Below are positions 17,603 to 25,062 of a DNA stretch of 64,000 nucleotides, piece by piece. A model generated the notes under the pieces. The model had not been told where the DNA came from and did no database searches. It saw only the letters and a list, made by a program, of their open reading frames with translations. This DNA comes from Prolixibacter bellariivorans ATCC BAA-1284. Its GTDB lineage: Bacteria > Bacteroidota > Bacteroidia > Bacteroidales > Prolixibacteraceae. Every line of letters starts with the position of its first letter. The first letter of the stretch is position 1. The stretch is from assembly GCF_000621705.1 (NCBI RefSeq), contig NZ_JHXO01000006.1, positions 452,143 through 516,142 of the forward strand. The letters are read 5' to 3'. A program made the position numbers and the translations under genes.

Positions 17603-18520
17603 ATGAAATTTTCTTTTTTGCGCACATATTTTAGCTTCTCGAAAAGAGAGAAAAACGGCCTATTGGTTTTGCTCACCATTTTGTTGGTAATTATCGGAAT
17701 CAATTTGATGTTACCAATTATTATCCCAACACCGAAATACGATTTTTCGGAGTGGGAAGAGCAAGTCGCGACATATCAAAAACATCTGGATAGTCTTTCC
17801 AGAGAGAAAAACCGATTGCATCTTGTCCCATTCAATCCAAACAAAGTTACCAGAGATGAGCTAATGGCGATGGGAATTCCGGAAAAGCCTGCATCCAATT
17901 GGGCGAACTATCTCCGGAAAGGAGGTCATTTCAGAAAGCCGGAAGACGTTGGGAAAATTTATGGATTGTCTGATTCGATTAGTGAGAAACTTGTGCCTTT
18001 CGTCCGGATGGTGGAGGATACAATGCCTCGCGTTAAGAGAATCGTAAAGAATCGACCTCTCCGGAAATCATCAGCAGTTAAAAAGCCTCGGCTGCAAGCT
18101 GCCGTTCCGGATAAAATAGCAATTCCGGTTGTCGATTTAAACAGGGCTGATTCCGTCGATCTGGAAAAACTACCGGGAATTGGTCCCGTGTTGGCCGGAC
18201 GCATTGTCAAATACCGTAGGTTGCTGGGCGGATATTATTCGGTAGGGCAATTAAAAGAAGTTTATGGCCTGAGGGGAGAACATTATAATAAAGCCCTGCC
18301 TTATTTAAAGGTGGCAAAAGACTCGTTGCATCCCATTCAAATCAACTTTGCCTCATTGGGCGATTTGGCTCGTCATCCTTATATCAACTATCGTGAAGCT
18401 AAAGCGGTCGTGAACAAACGAGAGAAACTGGGCAAGATTGAAAGTTTTGACGTCCTTGAGGATATTTTCCTTCCTGAAAAAGTTGAAAAACTACATCCTT
18501 ACATTATCTTTGCGCCGTAA
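17603..18520 (+). CDS. Membrane-anchored helix-hairpin-helix (ComEA-like) protein
   Basis: 305 residues. One N-terminal membrane helix (LLVLLTILLVIIGINLMLPI, about residues 20-42), then three helix-hairpin-helix units: VTRDELMAMGIPEKPASNW, VDLNRADSVDLEKLPGIGPVL (canonical PGIGP hairpin) and FASLGDLARHPYINYREAKA. HhH domains bind DNA backbone without sequence specificity. ComEA-like proteins take up DNA in the periplasm, but this three-HhH form with no other competence gene nearby may have another role. ATG at 17603 is preferred over the upstream TTG because the latter starts right beside the previous terminator. Confidence 0.8.
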   Translation: MKFSFLRTYFSFSKREKNGLLVLLTILLVIIGINLMLPIIIPTPKYDFSEWEEQVATYQKHLDSLSREKNRLHLVPFNPNKVTRDELMAMGIPEKPASNWANYLRKGGHFRKPEDVGKIYGLSDSISEKLVPFVRMVEDTMPRVKRIVKNRPLRKSSAVKKPRLQAAVPDKIAIPVVDLNRADSVDLEKLPGIGPVLAGRIVKYRRLLGGYYSVGQLKEVYGLRGEHYNKALPYLKVAKDSLHPIQINFASLGDLARHPYINYREAKAVVNKREKLGKIESFDVLEDIFLPEKVEKLHPYIIFAP

Positions 18521-18569
18521 ATTTCGGCAGCATTATTTGTCGTTGGCACCAATTATTTCGTGCTGACAG

Positions 18570-18600
18570 TTTGATTCGTAACGGAATATTCATAAATTTG
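18570..18600 (+). promoter_or_regulatory. Predicted promoter of rpsU
   Basis: TTTG at 18570-18573, exactly 19 bp, then TAAATTTG at 18593-18600: a textbook Bacteroidota promoter. The leader to the rpsU ATG is about 50 nt. Confidence 0.8.
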
Positions 18601-18657
18601 CGACCCGAAATCAGGAATAATAAAGAAACTCGAATAAATAAGTAATAAGGAAACGGT

Positions 18658-18849
18658 ATGATTGTAATTCCCTTGAAAGAAGGAGAGAACATCGAACGTG
18701 CTCTCAAGCGTTTCAAAAGAAAATTTGAAAAAACCGGAGTAGTAAAAGAACTGCGTAGCCGTCAGGCTTATACCAAACCTTCGGTTGAGCGTCGCACGGA
18801 AGTGAAAAAAGCGATCTATATTCAGCAAATGCAGCGTGAGGAAGATTAA
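18658..18849 (+). CDS. rpsU: 30S ribosomal protein S21
   Basis: A 63-residue basic protein, MIVIPLKEGENIERALKRFK and RRTEVKKAIYIQQMQREED, matching bS21 in length and sequence. It sits on the 30S platform near the anti-Shine-Dalgarno end of 16S rRNA and helps initiation. In Bacteroidota bS21 has been linked to occlusion of the anti-SD, in line with the weak SD signals in this window. Strong promoter upstream; xerC-like and hpf genes follow on the same strand, a common Bacteroidota grouping. Confidence 0.96.
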   Translation: MIVIPLKEGENIERALKRFKRKFEKTGVVKELRSRQAYTKPSVERRTEVKKAIYIQQMQREED

Positions 18850-18928
18850 AGCATGTTAAGGGCTGAGATATGTAAAATGGATGCGTTTTTTTTCGTATCT
18901 TGAATTTAAATCTCTTTAACCCTTTTCA

Positions 18929-19813
18929 ATGTTTAATCAGGAATCATTTCTGAATTATCTGAAATACGAAAAGCGTTATTCGCCGCACACGCTGGCGGCC
19001 TATGAAAAAGACCTCGATCAGTTTATTTCTTTCGGGAATGAATTGGTGGAGGATTTTTGTTTAAAGGCGGTCGATTATCACCTGGTCAGGCAATGGATTA
19101 TTTCCATGATGGAACAGGATATTTCGGCCCGGACCGTTAACCGGAAGCTTTCGACGCTGAAGACCTATTTCAGGTTTATGATGCGGGAGGAATTGATGGA
19201 GAAGAACCCGATGGATCGTGTTATTTCGCCAAGGGTGAGCAAACGTCTTCCTTCGTTCCTCCAGGAGACCGAAATTAACCGGTTGCTCGATGGCCGTTAT
19301 TTCAGTGATGACTTCGAAGGCTTGCGCGATAAGGCCATGATAAGCCTGTTTTACGGTACTGGTATTCGTTTGGCAGAGCTGAGAGCCATAAAAATGGAAG
19401 ATTTGAACCAGGAAGAATCGATGGTGAAAGTGCTGGGGAAGAGGAATAAGGAGCGCCTGGTTCCTTATCCACGTGAAATAAATCGTGATTTAACCGCCTA
19501 TATTGCCAAACGACGTGAACTTTTCGGAGAAGGGTCTTGTTTTTTATTTATGACAGCAGCTGGTGAACCGGTATACGATAAGCTGGTCTATCGTTCTGTG
19601 AAAAAACATTTGGCTAAAGTTACCACACTCGATAAAAAAAGTCCGCATATCCTGCGGCACACTTTTGCCACGCATCTTTTGAATCATGGGGCAGACCTGA
19701 ATGCAATCAAGGAGTTGTTGGGACATTCAAACCTGGCAGCTACGCAAGTCTACACCCATACATCGTTTGAGAAGCTAAAAGAAGTTTATAAACAAGCTCA
19801 CCCCAGAGCTTAA
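18929..19813 (+). CDS. xerC: Tyrosine recombinase, XerC/XerD type
   Basis: A 294-residue site-specific recombinase. The N-terminal SAM-like core-binding domain (ESFLNYLKYEKRYSPHTLAA) is followed by a catalytic domain with Arg147 (GTGIRLAEL), Lys171 (LGKRNKERLVP), His240-x-x-Arg243 (HILRHTFATHLL), His266 (LLGHSNLAAT) and nucleophile Tyr275 (QVYTH). All catalytic residues are present, so it should be active. Chromosomal location between rpsU and hpf with no att-like repeats suggests the housekeeping XerC/D that resolves chromosome dimers at dif, not a mobile integrase. C versus D cannot be decided from sequence alone. Confidence 0.92.
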   Translation: MFNQESFLNYLKYEKRYSPHTLAAYEKDLDQFISFGNELVEDFCLKAVDYHLVRQWIISMMEQDISARTVNRKLSTLKTYFRFMMREELMEKNPMDRVISPRVSKRLPSFLQETEINRLLDGRYFSDDFEGLRDKAMISLFYGTGIRLAELRAIKMEDLNQEESMVKVLGKRNKERLVPYPREINRDLTAYIAKRRELFGEGSCFLFMTAAGEPVYDKLVYRSVKKHLAKVTTLDKKSPHILRHTFATHLLNHGADLNAIKELLGHSNLAATQVYTHTSFEKLKEVYKQAHPRA

Positions 19814-19831
19814 ACGAATGGAGGATCTATT

Positions 19832-20134
19832 ATGGACGTTAAAGTACAAGCAGTTCATTTCAAGGCCGATCAGAAATTGGTCGAATTTTGTGAGAAAAAA
19901 GTAAACAAGTTGGACTTGTTCTTTGACGGGATTATCGGTGCCGATATAGTTTTAAAATTGGTAAATGACGAGGAAAAGGAAAACAAGGTTGCGGAGATAA
20001 GATTGTCCGTTCCTTCCAACGAAAACCTCTTTGCCAAAAAGCAGGCCCGAACCTTCGAAGAAGCGACCGATTCGGCGATCGATGCATTGCGTCGTCAGCT
20101 CAAGAAATACAAGGAAAAACTAAAGGCTAAATAA
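19832..20134 (+). CDS. hpf: Ribosome hibernation-promoting factor, short form
   Basis: A 100-residue protein with the beta-alpha-beta-beta-beta-alpha fold of HPF/YfiA: VKVQAVHFKADQKLVEFCEK, DLFFDGIIGADIVLKLVND, AEIRLSVPSNENLFAKKQA, FEEATDSAIDALRRQLKKYK. It binds the 30S A/P-site region of idle ribosomes and stabilises 100S dimers or inactive 70S. The C-terminal dimerisation domain of long HPF is absent. It lies 18 bases after the xerC-like gene, so cotranscription is likely. Confidence 0.93.
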   Translation: MDVKVQAVHFKADQKLVEFCEKKVNKLDLFFDGIIGADIVLKLVNDEEKENKVAEIRLSVPSNENLFAKKQARTFEEATDSAIDALRRQLKKYKEKLKAK

Positions 20135-20150
20135 TTAAAAAAAAGTGTGG

Positions 20151-20187
20151 TAAATTTGCTTTATAGGCAAAAAAATTTTTACATTTG
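20151..20187 (+). promoter_or_regulatory. Overlapping tandem promoters of the tRNA-tuf operon
   Basis: TAAATTTG (20151-20158) and TACATTTG (20180-20187) both match the -7 element. The TTTG that ends the first (20155-20158) stands exactly 21 bp before the second and so serves as its -33 box. One TTTG therefore may act as -7 of an upstream promoter and -33 of a downstream one. Confidence 0.7.
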
Positions 20188-20340
20188 CAAACCATTTTTA
20201 AGGAGTAATTCCTTAGGAATGGTTTGTTCTGTGTATAGGGACGTGATTTGGGCAGGTAGCTTTGGATTGAGCGCAACTATCACAGGTAAACAACTGTTAG
20301 GTAAATAGGTGAGGAGTTTTGTTTGAAACCTGAACTCCCC
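20188..20340 (+). promoter_or_regulatory. Structured leader before tRNA-Tyr
   Basis: The transcript from 20193 or so would begin in a hairpin: CAAACCATT (20188-20196) pairs with AATGGTTTG (20218-20226), extended by an internal AAGGA/TTCCTT pairing. Further on, GAGGAGTTT pairs with the AACTCCCC region (about 20311-20340). About 200 nt separate the promoter from the first tRNA, and no gene is seen in it. It may guide RNA processing or antitermination. Confidence 0.5.
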
Positions 20341-20387
20341 GGTTATTGTCGAAAGCAGTAAAAAAGTTCATCTTTTTTTCTTGAAAT

Positions 20388-20470
20388 GGGGAGATACCAA
20401 AGTGGCCAACTGGGGCAGACTGTAAATCTGCTGGCTTATGCCTTCGTAGGTTCGAATCCTGCTCTCCCCA
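20388..20470 (+). tRNA. tRNA-Tyr (anticodon GTA)
   Basis: Acceptor GGGGAGA (20388-20394) pairs with TCTCCCC (20463-20469), discriminator A at 20470. Anticodon GTA at 20422-20424 in loop CTGTAAA. A long variable arm makes it a type II tRNA, as expected for tyrosine. The T arm holds GGTTCGAATCC. CCA is not encoded. Confidence 0.97.
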
Positions 20471-20482
20471 CGTGAAATTTTT

Positions 20483-20555
20483 GCGGGAGTAGCTCAGTTG
20501 ATAGAGCATCAGCCTTCCAAGCTGAGGGTCGCGGGTTTGAGCCCCGTCTCCCGCT
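20483..20555 (+). tRNA. tRNA-Gly (anticodon TCC)
   Basis: Acceptor GCGGGAG (20483-20489) pairs with CTCCCGC (20548-20554), discriminator T at 20555. Anticodon stem TCAGC/GCTGA with loop CTTCCAA gives TCC at 20516-20518. T arm GCGGGTTTGAGCCCCGT. It lies 12 bases after tRNA-Tyr. Confidence 0.97.
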
Positions 20556-20563
20556 CTGATTTT

Positions 20564-20635
20564 GCCGATGTAGCTCAGGGGTAGAGCGCTTCCTTGGTAA
20601 GGAAGAGGTCACGAGTTCAATTCTCGTCATCGGCT
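20564..20635 (+). tRNA. tRNA-Thr (anticodon GGT)
   Basis: Acceptor GCCGATG (20564-20570) pairs with CATCGGC (20628-20634). Anticodon stem CTTCC/GGAAG with loop TTGGTAA gives GGT at 20596-20598. Tyr-Gly-Thr-tuf is a widespread bacterial order. Confidence 0.97.
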
Positions 20636-20698
20636 CGTAAAAAGATTAGATGATTAACAAATAGAAAATTTAAAACACACTATCTAATTTTTGGAGTT

Positions 20699-21886
20699 AT
20701 GGCTAAAGAACATTACGAAAGGACCAAAGACCACGTGAACATTGGTACCATTGGTCACGTGGACCACGGTAAGACAACACTTACAGCTGCTATTACCAAA
20801 GTTCTGGCTAAGAAAGGTCTGTCTGAAGTAAAAGAATTTGATTCTATTGACAACGCACCTGAAGAGAAAGAGCGTGGTATTACCATTAATACTGCTCACG
20901 TTGAGTATCAGACTGAGAAACGTCACTACGCACACGTTGACTGTCCTGGTCACGCCGACTATGTAAAGAACATGGTAACTGGTGCTGCTCAGATGGACGG
21001 AGCTATTCTTGTAGTAGCTGCTACTGACGGTCCTATGCCTCAAACTCGCGAGCATATCCTGTTGGCTCGCCAGGTAAACGTTCCTAAAATCGTCGTATTC
21101 ATGAACAAAGTGGATATGGTAGATGACGAGGAATTGTTGGAGCTGGTTGAAATGGAAGTTCGTGAACTGCTCGATTTCTACGAATTCGACGGTGACAACA
21201 CTCCAGTTATTCAGGGTTCAGCACTGGGTGCATTGAACGGTGAAGAAGAGTGGGAAGACAAAGTGATGGAGTTGATGGATGCAGTTGATAGCTGGATTCC
21301 GCTGCCTCCACGTGACATCGATAAAGACTTCCTGATGCCGGTTGAGGACGTATTCTCGATCACAGGTCGTGGTACCGTTGCTACTGGTCGTATCGAAACT
21401 GGTGTGATTCATACCGGAGACGAAATGCAGTTGATTGGTTTGGGTGCTGAAGGTCGTAAGACTGTTTGTACGGGAGTTGAGATGTTCCGTAAGATTCTTG
21501 ATGACGGACAAGCTGGTGATAACGTAGGTTTGTTGCTGCGTGGTGTCGACAAAAAAGAAATCAAGCGTGGTATGATTCTGGCAAAACCAGGTTCAATCAC
21601 TCCTCACACCAAATTCAAAGCTGAGATTTATGTACTGAAGAAAGAAGAAGGTGGTCGTCACACTCCTTTCCACAACAAGTACCGTCCTCAGTTCTATCTG
21701 CGTACCCTGGACGTAACCGGTGAAATTTCTCTTCCTGAAGGAACTGAAATGGTAATGCCTGGCGACAACGTATCAATTACTGTTGAGCTGATTTACCCGG
21801 TTGCCTTGAACCTCGGTCTGCGTTTCGCTATCCGCGAAGGTGGTCGTACCGTAGGTGCAGGTCAGGTTACTGAGATTGTTGAGTAA
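20699..21886 (+). CDS. tuf: Elongation factor Tu
   Basis: A 395-residue GTPase that carries aminoacyl-tRNA to the ribosomal A site. G1 GHVDHGKT (residues 19-26), G2 region [13 protein letters not shown]3 [13 protein letters not shown]4 NKVDMVDD, then domain II ([14 protein letters not shown]) and domain III ending in [13 protein letters not shown]. Full length, ATG start 63 bases after tRNA-Thr and cotranscribed with the three tRNAs. A strong terminator follows (21917-21946), so secE-nusG may need read-through or a separate start. Confidence 0.99.
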   Translation: MAKEHYERTKDHVNIGTIGHVDHGKTTLTAAITKVLAKKGLSEVKEFDSIDNAPEEKERGITINTAHVEYQTEKRHYAHVDCPGHADYVKNMVTGAAQMDGAILVVAATDGPMPQTREHILLARQVNVPKIVVFMNKVDMVDDEELLELVEMEVRELLDFYEFDGDNTPVIQGSALGALNGEEEWEDKVMELMDAVDSWIPLPPRDIDKDFLMPVEDVFSITGRGTVATGRIETGVIHTGDEMQLIGLGAEGRKTVCTGVEMFRKILDDGQAGDNVGLLLRGVDKKEIKRGMILAKPGSITPHTKFKAEIYVLKKEEGGRHTPFHNKYRPQFYLRTLDVTGEISLPEGTEMVMPGDNVSITVELIYPVALNLGLRFAIREGGRTVGAGQVTEIVE

Positions 21887-21916
21887 TTTGAAAGCATAAA
21901 GCTTAAACAATAAAGC

Positions 21917-21946
21917 AGTCCCGGACGTTATGTCCGGGACTGTATT
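21917..21946 (+). terminator. Terminator after tuf
   Basis: CAGTCCCGGAC-GTTAT-GTCCGGGACTG, an 11-bp perfect stem with a 5-nt loop, followed by TATTT. The following T run is short, so termination may be partial. Confidence 0.8.
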
Positions 21947-21950
21947 TACA

Positions 21951-22007
21951 ACGGGTAAGCCCAATTGGGGGTGTTATTGCTGGTAAGTTCGACTCTTCCT
22001 GCCCGAC
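21951..22007 (+). pseudogene. tRNA-like relic, probably former tRNA-Trp
   Basis: Only about 57 nt. The 5' part ACGGGTAAGCCCAATTGG looks like an acceptor strand and D arm (compare TAGCTCAATTGG of real tRNAs). The 3' part AAGTTCGACTCTTCC is a T arm with the GTTCGANTC loop, then TGCCCGA, which pairs with CGGGTA. The anticodon stem-loop is missing and no CCA anticodon can be found. In many bacteria tRNA-Trp sits exactly here, between tuf and secE, so a deletion relic is the best explanation. It could also be a fortuitous tRNA-like fold. Confidence 0.5.
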
Positions 22008-22044
22008 ATCTCGCAAAGAGAAATAACACGAATTAAATTCAGAT

Positions 22045-22236
22045 ATGAAGATACAATCGTATTTTGCTGAAGCCTATACCGAGTTGGTACACAAAGTAAC
22101 ATGGCCAACCTGGAAGGAATTACAGAATAGTGCAGTAGTAGTAATGGTTGCTTCCTTAATAATCGCACTGTTAATATTTTTGATCGATTTCTTTTTTGAG
22201 AATTTGATGAAATTTGTTTACAGTTTATTCTATTAA
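22045..22236 (+). CDS. secE: Preprotein translocase subunit SecE
   Basis: A 63-residue single-spanning form of SecE. The conserved cytoplasmic amphipathic segment EAYTELVHKVTWPTWKELQN (VTWPT is the family signature) is followed by one membrane helix (VVVMVASLIIALLIFLIDFF). It clamps SecY in the inner membrane. nusG follows after 20 bases, the standard secE-nusG order. Confidence 0.96.
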   Translation: MKIQSYFAEAYTELVHKVTWPTWKELQNSAVVVMVASLIIALLIFLIDFFFENLMKFVYSLFY

Positions 22237-22256
22237 TTTGATTCTGGAGGACCGTA

Positions 22257-22805
22257 ATGAGTGAAATTCAACGCAAATGGTATGTTCTTCGAGCCATCGG
22301 AGGAAAGGAAAAGAAGGTAAAAGAATATATCGAAAACGAAATTGCGAATGCTGGTCTTCAAGATTACATTTCACAGGTTTTAATCCCGACGGAAAAGGTA
22401 TATCAAATCCGAAACGGTAAGAAGGTAGCGAAAGAACGCAACTTCTTCCCGGGATACGTCCTGATTGAAGCAGCATTGGTGGGAGAAATTCCACACATGC
22501 TAAAGAATATTACCAATGTAATCGGTTTTTTGGGTGACACCAAAGGGGGCGAACCTGTTCCCATGCGTCAGTCGGAAGTAAACCGTATTCTTGGTAAAGT
22601 CGACGAGCTTCAGGAAAGTGGCGAAGGGTTTGAAGTGCCATTCGTGGTAGGAGAGACCGTCAAAGTGACCGATGGACCGTTCAACGGTTTCAATGGAATC
22701 ATTGAAGAAGTCAATGAGGAAAAGAAGAAACTGAAAGTAATGGTCAAGATCTTCGGTCGAAAAACACCCTTGGAACTTAGCTTTATGCAAGTAGAAAAGG
22801 AGTAA
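22257..22805 (+). CDS. nusG: Transcription termination/antitermination protein NusG
   Basis: 182 residues. NGN domain with KWYVLRAIGGKEKKVKEYI and RNFFPGYVLIEAAL contacts the RNA polymerase clamp. The C-terminal KOW domain (GETVKVTDGPFNGFNGIIEE) binds Rho or ribosomal S10. The usual neighbour of secE and rplK. It is of ordinary family length and has no insertion. Confidence 0.98.
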   Translation: MSEIQRKWYVLRAIGGKEKKVKEYIENEIANAGLQDYISQVLIPTEKVYQIRNGKKVAKERNFFPGYVLIEAALVGEIPHMLKNITNVIGFLGDTKGGEPVPMRQSEVNRILGKVDELQESGEGFEVPFVVGETVKVTDGPFNGFNGIIEEVNEEKKKLKVMVKIFGRKTPLELSFMQVEKE

Positions 22806-22829
22806 CGTAACTTTTTCTAAAAAAACGTT

Positions 22830-23273
22830 ATGGCAAAAGAAGTTGCTGGATTAATTAAATTACAGATTAAAGGTGGTGCAGCTAATCCCTCACCTCCCGT
22901 AGGTCCGGCCCTTGGTGCCAAAGGGGTGAACATCATGCAGTTCTGCAAGCAGTTTAACAGCAGAACGCAGGAGCAAGCAGGCAAAGTATTACCGGTAGTA
23001 ATTACCGTGTATGCCGATAAGTCGTTCGACTTTATCGTAAAAACACCGCCTGTAGCAGTTCAACTTCTCGATGCAGCAAAGGTAAAAAAAGGATCTCCGG
23101 AGCCTCACGTGAATAAAGTGGGAGAGGTATCATGGGATCAGGTGAAGGAAATTGCCGAAGGCAAAATGACTGACCTGAACTGTTTCACCGTGGAATCGGC
23201 GATGCGTATGGTTGCCGGTACCGCTCGGAGTATGGGGATTACCGTAAAGGGAGATTCTCCATTTAATAACTAA
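22830..23273 (+). CDS. rplK: 50S ribosomal protein L11
   Basis: 147 residues. N-terminal [20 protein letters not shown] (hinge prolines, thiostrepton-binding region), C-terminal RNA-binding domain with [10 protein letters not shown]. Part of the GTPase-associated centre with 23S rRNA. rplA starts 16 bases later. Confidence 0.98.
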   Translation: MAKEVAGLIKLQIKGGAANPSPPVGPALGAKGVNIMQFCKQFNSRTQEQAGKVLPVVITVYADKSFDFIVKTPPVAVQLLDAAKVKKGSPEPHVNKVGEVSWDQVKEIAEGKMTDLNCFTVESAMRMVAGTARSMGITVKGDSPFNN

Positions 23274-23289
23274 AAAAGTAAACGTCCAA

Positions 23290-23985
23290 ATGGCAAAAGT
23301 TACCAAAAATAAAAAGGCTGCTTTGGAGAAACTCGAAGCCGGGAAAGTCTATACTTTGCAGGAAGCATCAGCGTTGGTAAAAGAAATTACCAGCTCGAAG
23401 TTCGATGCATCCGTTGATGTAGACGTCCGTCTCGGGGTCGATCCCAGGAAGGCCAACCAAATGGTACGCGGTGTTGTGACTTTGCCCCATGGAACCGGTA
23501 AATCAGTCAAGGTTCTGGCATTGGTGACTCCTGACAAGGAAGCCGAAGCTAAAGAAGCAGGTGCTGATTATGTTGGTCTGGATGAATACATTGATAAAAT
23601 CAAAAATGGTTGGACCGATGTAGACGTTGTGATCACCATGCCTCCGGTAATGGGAAAAGTAGGTCAGTTGGGTCGTATTCTTGGACCCCGTGGTCTGATG
23701 CCCAATCCCAAAAGTGGAACCGTTACCATGGAAGTTGGTAAGGCAATCCAGGAAGTAAAGATGGGTAAGATCGACTTCAAAGTTGACAAATATGGTATTG
23801 TTCATACCTCAGTTGGAAAAGTATCATTCGAGTCGGAGAAAATCGAAGCGAATGTCCGCGAGTTTGTACATACCATTCAGAAATTAAAACCCGCTGCTGC
23901 GAAAGGTACTTACATCCGGAGCATTTATGTTTCCAGTACCATGAGCCCAGGGATTCAGGTTGAACCTAAGTCTTGCTTGGACTAA
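23290..23985 (+). CDS. rplA: 50S ribosomal protein L1
   Basis: 231 residues with the L1 signature [20 protein letters not shown] and the [20 protein letters not shown] segment. It forms the L1 stalk and in many bacteria represses its own operon by binding the mRNA leader. A regulatory site is not evident here. Followed by rplJ after 16 bases. Confidence 0.98.
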   Translation: MAKVTKNKKAALEKLEAGKVYTLQEASALVKEITSSKFDASVDVDVRLGVDPRKANQMVRGVVTLPHGTGKSVKVLALVTPDKEAEAKEAGADYVGLDEYIDKIKNGWTDVDVVITMPPVMGKVGQLGRILGPRGLMPNPKSGTVTMEVGKAIQEVKMGKIDFKVDKYGIVHTSVGKVSFESEKIEANVREFVHTIQKLKPAAAKGTYIRSIYVSSTMSPGIQVEPKSCLD

Positions 23986-24001
23986 GTAATAGATTATTGA
24001 G

Positions 24002-24523
24002 ATGAAAAGATCCGAAAAAATAGAGGTTATTGATCAATTAACCGAGCAGATCAATTCATACAGTCACTTTTACTTGGCCGATATAGCTGACCTGAATGCC
24101 GAAAAGTCAAGTGACTTAAGGCGGATGTGTCACAAGCGTGAAGTAAAACTGATTGTAGTTAAGAATACGCTGCTCCGTAAAGCTCTCGAGAATTCTGAAA
24201 AGGAAACCGAGTCACTTTATGACGTACTGAAAGGAAATACGTCCATTCTGTTTAGCAATACAGGCAATGTGCCCGCTAAGCTCATTAAAGAGTTCAGCAA
24301 GGCAAACAAAAAGCCCGTATTGAAAGGTGCTTATGTTGAAGAGTCAACATATATTGGTGCCGATCAGTTGGATGCATTAGTAAATATCAAATCGAAAGAA
24401 GAATTGCTTGCAGACGTTATTGCTCTGCTCCAGTCGCCGGCCAAGAATCTTATCTCGGCTCTTCAGTCTGGAGGATCAACTATCTCTGGTGTATTGAAAA
24501 CATTGGAAGAGCGTAACGCCTAA
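24002..24523 (+). CDS. rplJ: 50S ribosomal protein L10
   Basis: 173 residues. The RNA-binding N-terminal domain (EVIDQLTEQINSYSHFYLAD, LRRMCHKREVKLIVVKNTLL) and a C-terminal helix that binds L7/L12 dimers (NLISALQSGGSTISGVLKTL). It anchors the stalk. 59 bases separate it from rplL. Confidence 0.97.
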   Translation: MKRSEKIEVIDQLTEQINSYSHFYLADIADLNAEKSSDLRRMCHKREVKLIVVKNTLLRKALENSEKETESLYDVLKGNTSILFSNTGNVPAKLIKEFSKANKKPVLKGAYVEESTYIGADQLDALVNIKSKEELLADVIALLQSPAKNLISALQSGGSTISGVLKTLEERNA

Positions 24524-24582
24524 TTATTATTACAATTTAGAGTTAAAAAATTTAATCACTTAATATTTAAATCTCGAGGAAA

Positions 24583-24960
24583 ATGGCAGATCTTAAAAAG
24601 CTTGCAGAAGAACTGGTAAATCTGACTGTAAAAGATGTTACTGAACTGGCTGAGATCCTGAAAGAAGAATATGGCATTGAGCCTGCAGCAGCTGCTGTAG
24701 CCGTTGCTGGTCCTGCTGCTGGTGGTGAAAGTGCCGCTGAAGAAGCTCAAACTGAGTTTGATGTTATTCTTAAAGCTGCCGGAGGTTCTAAACTGGCCGT
24801 AGTAAAACTGGTTAAGGAATTAGCTGGTGTTGGTCTGAAGGAAGCCAAAGAATTGGTTGACGGTGCACCGAAAGCCATCAAAGAAAAAGTCTCGAAAGAA
24901 GAAGCTGAATCGCTGAAATCTCAACTTGAAGAAGCTGGAGCTGAAGTTGAACTCAAATAA
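24583..24960 (+). CDS. rplL: 50S ribosomal protein L7/L12
   Basis: 125 residues: N-terminal dimerisation helices ([20 protein letters not shown]), an Ala/Gly-rich hinge ([20 protein letters not shown]) and the C-terminal factor-binding domain ([20 protein letters not shown]). Recruits translation GTPases. An attenuator-like hairpin follows before rpoB. Confidence 0.98.
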   Translation: MADLKKLAEELVNLTVKDVTELAEILKEEYGIEPAAAAVAVAGPAAGGESAAEEAQTEFDVILKAAGGSKLAVVKLVKELAGVGLKEAKELVDGAPKAIKEKVSKEEAESLKSQLEEAGAEVELK

Positions 24961-24993
24961 GACTTTGACCTATAGTTCTGAGGTTATATACGG

Positions 24994-25027
24994 TTTAGAA
25001 TCCCGTAAAGGGATTCTAAGCCTTTTT
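24994..25027 (+). terminator. Attenuator-like hairpin between rplL and rpoB
   Basis: TTTAGAATCCC (24994-25004) pairs with GGGATTCTAAG (25010-25020) around a 5-nt loop, then CCTTTTT. A partial terminator at this position would set the ratio of L7/L12 to RNA polymerase, as known for the E. coli rplL-rpoB junction. Confidence 0.75.
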
Positions 25028-25062
25028 ATGTTTATATTTTAGGTTCCTTAATTTGGTCGCTA

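Noticed and set aside
18929..19813. Tyrosine recombinase as sign of an integrated mobile element
   Set aside because: It is the conserved rpsU-xerC-hpf arrangement, with no att repeats, phage genes or cargo.
20388..20470. tRNA-Tyr as tRNA-Leu or tRNA-Ser because of the long variable arm
   Set aside because: The anticodon loop CTGTAAA gives GTA, which is tyrosine; bacterial tRNA-Tyr is also type II.
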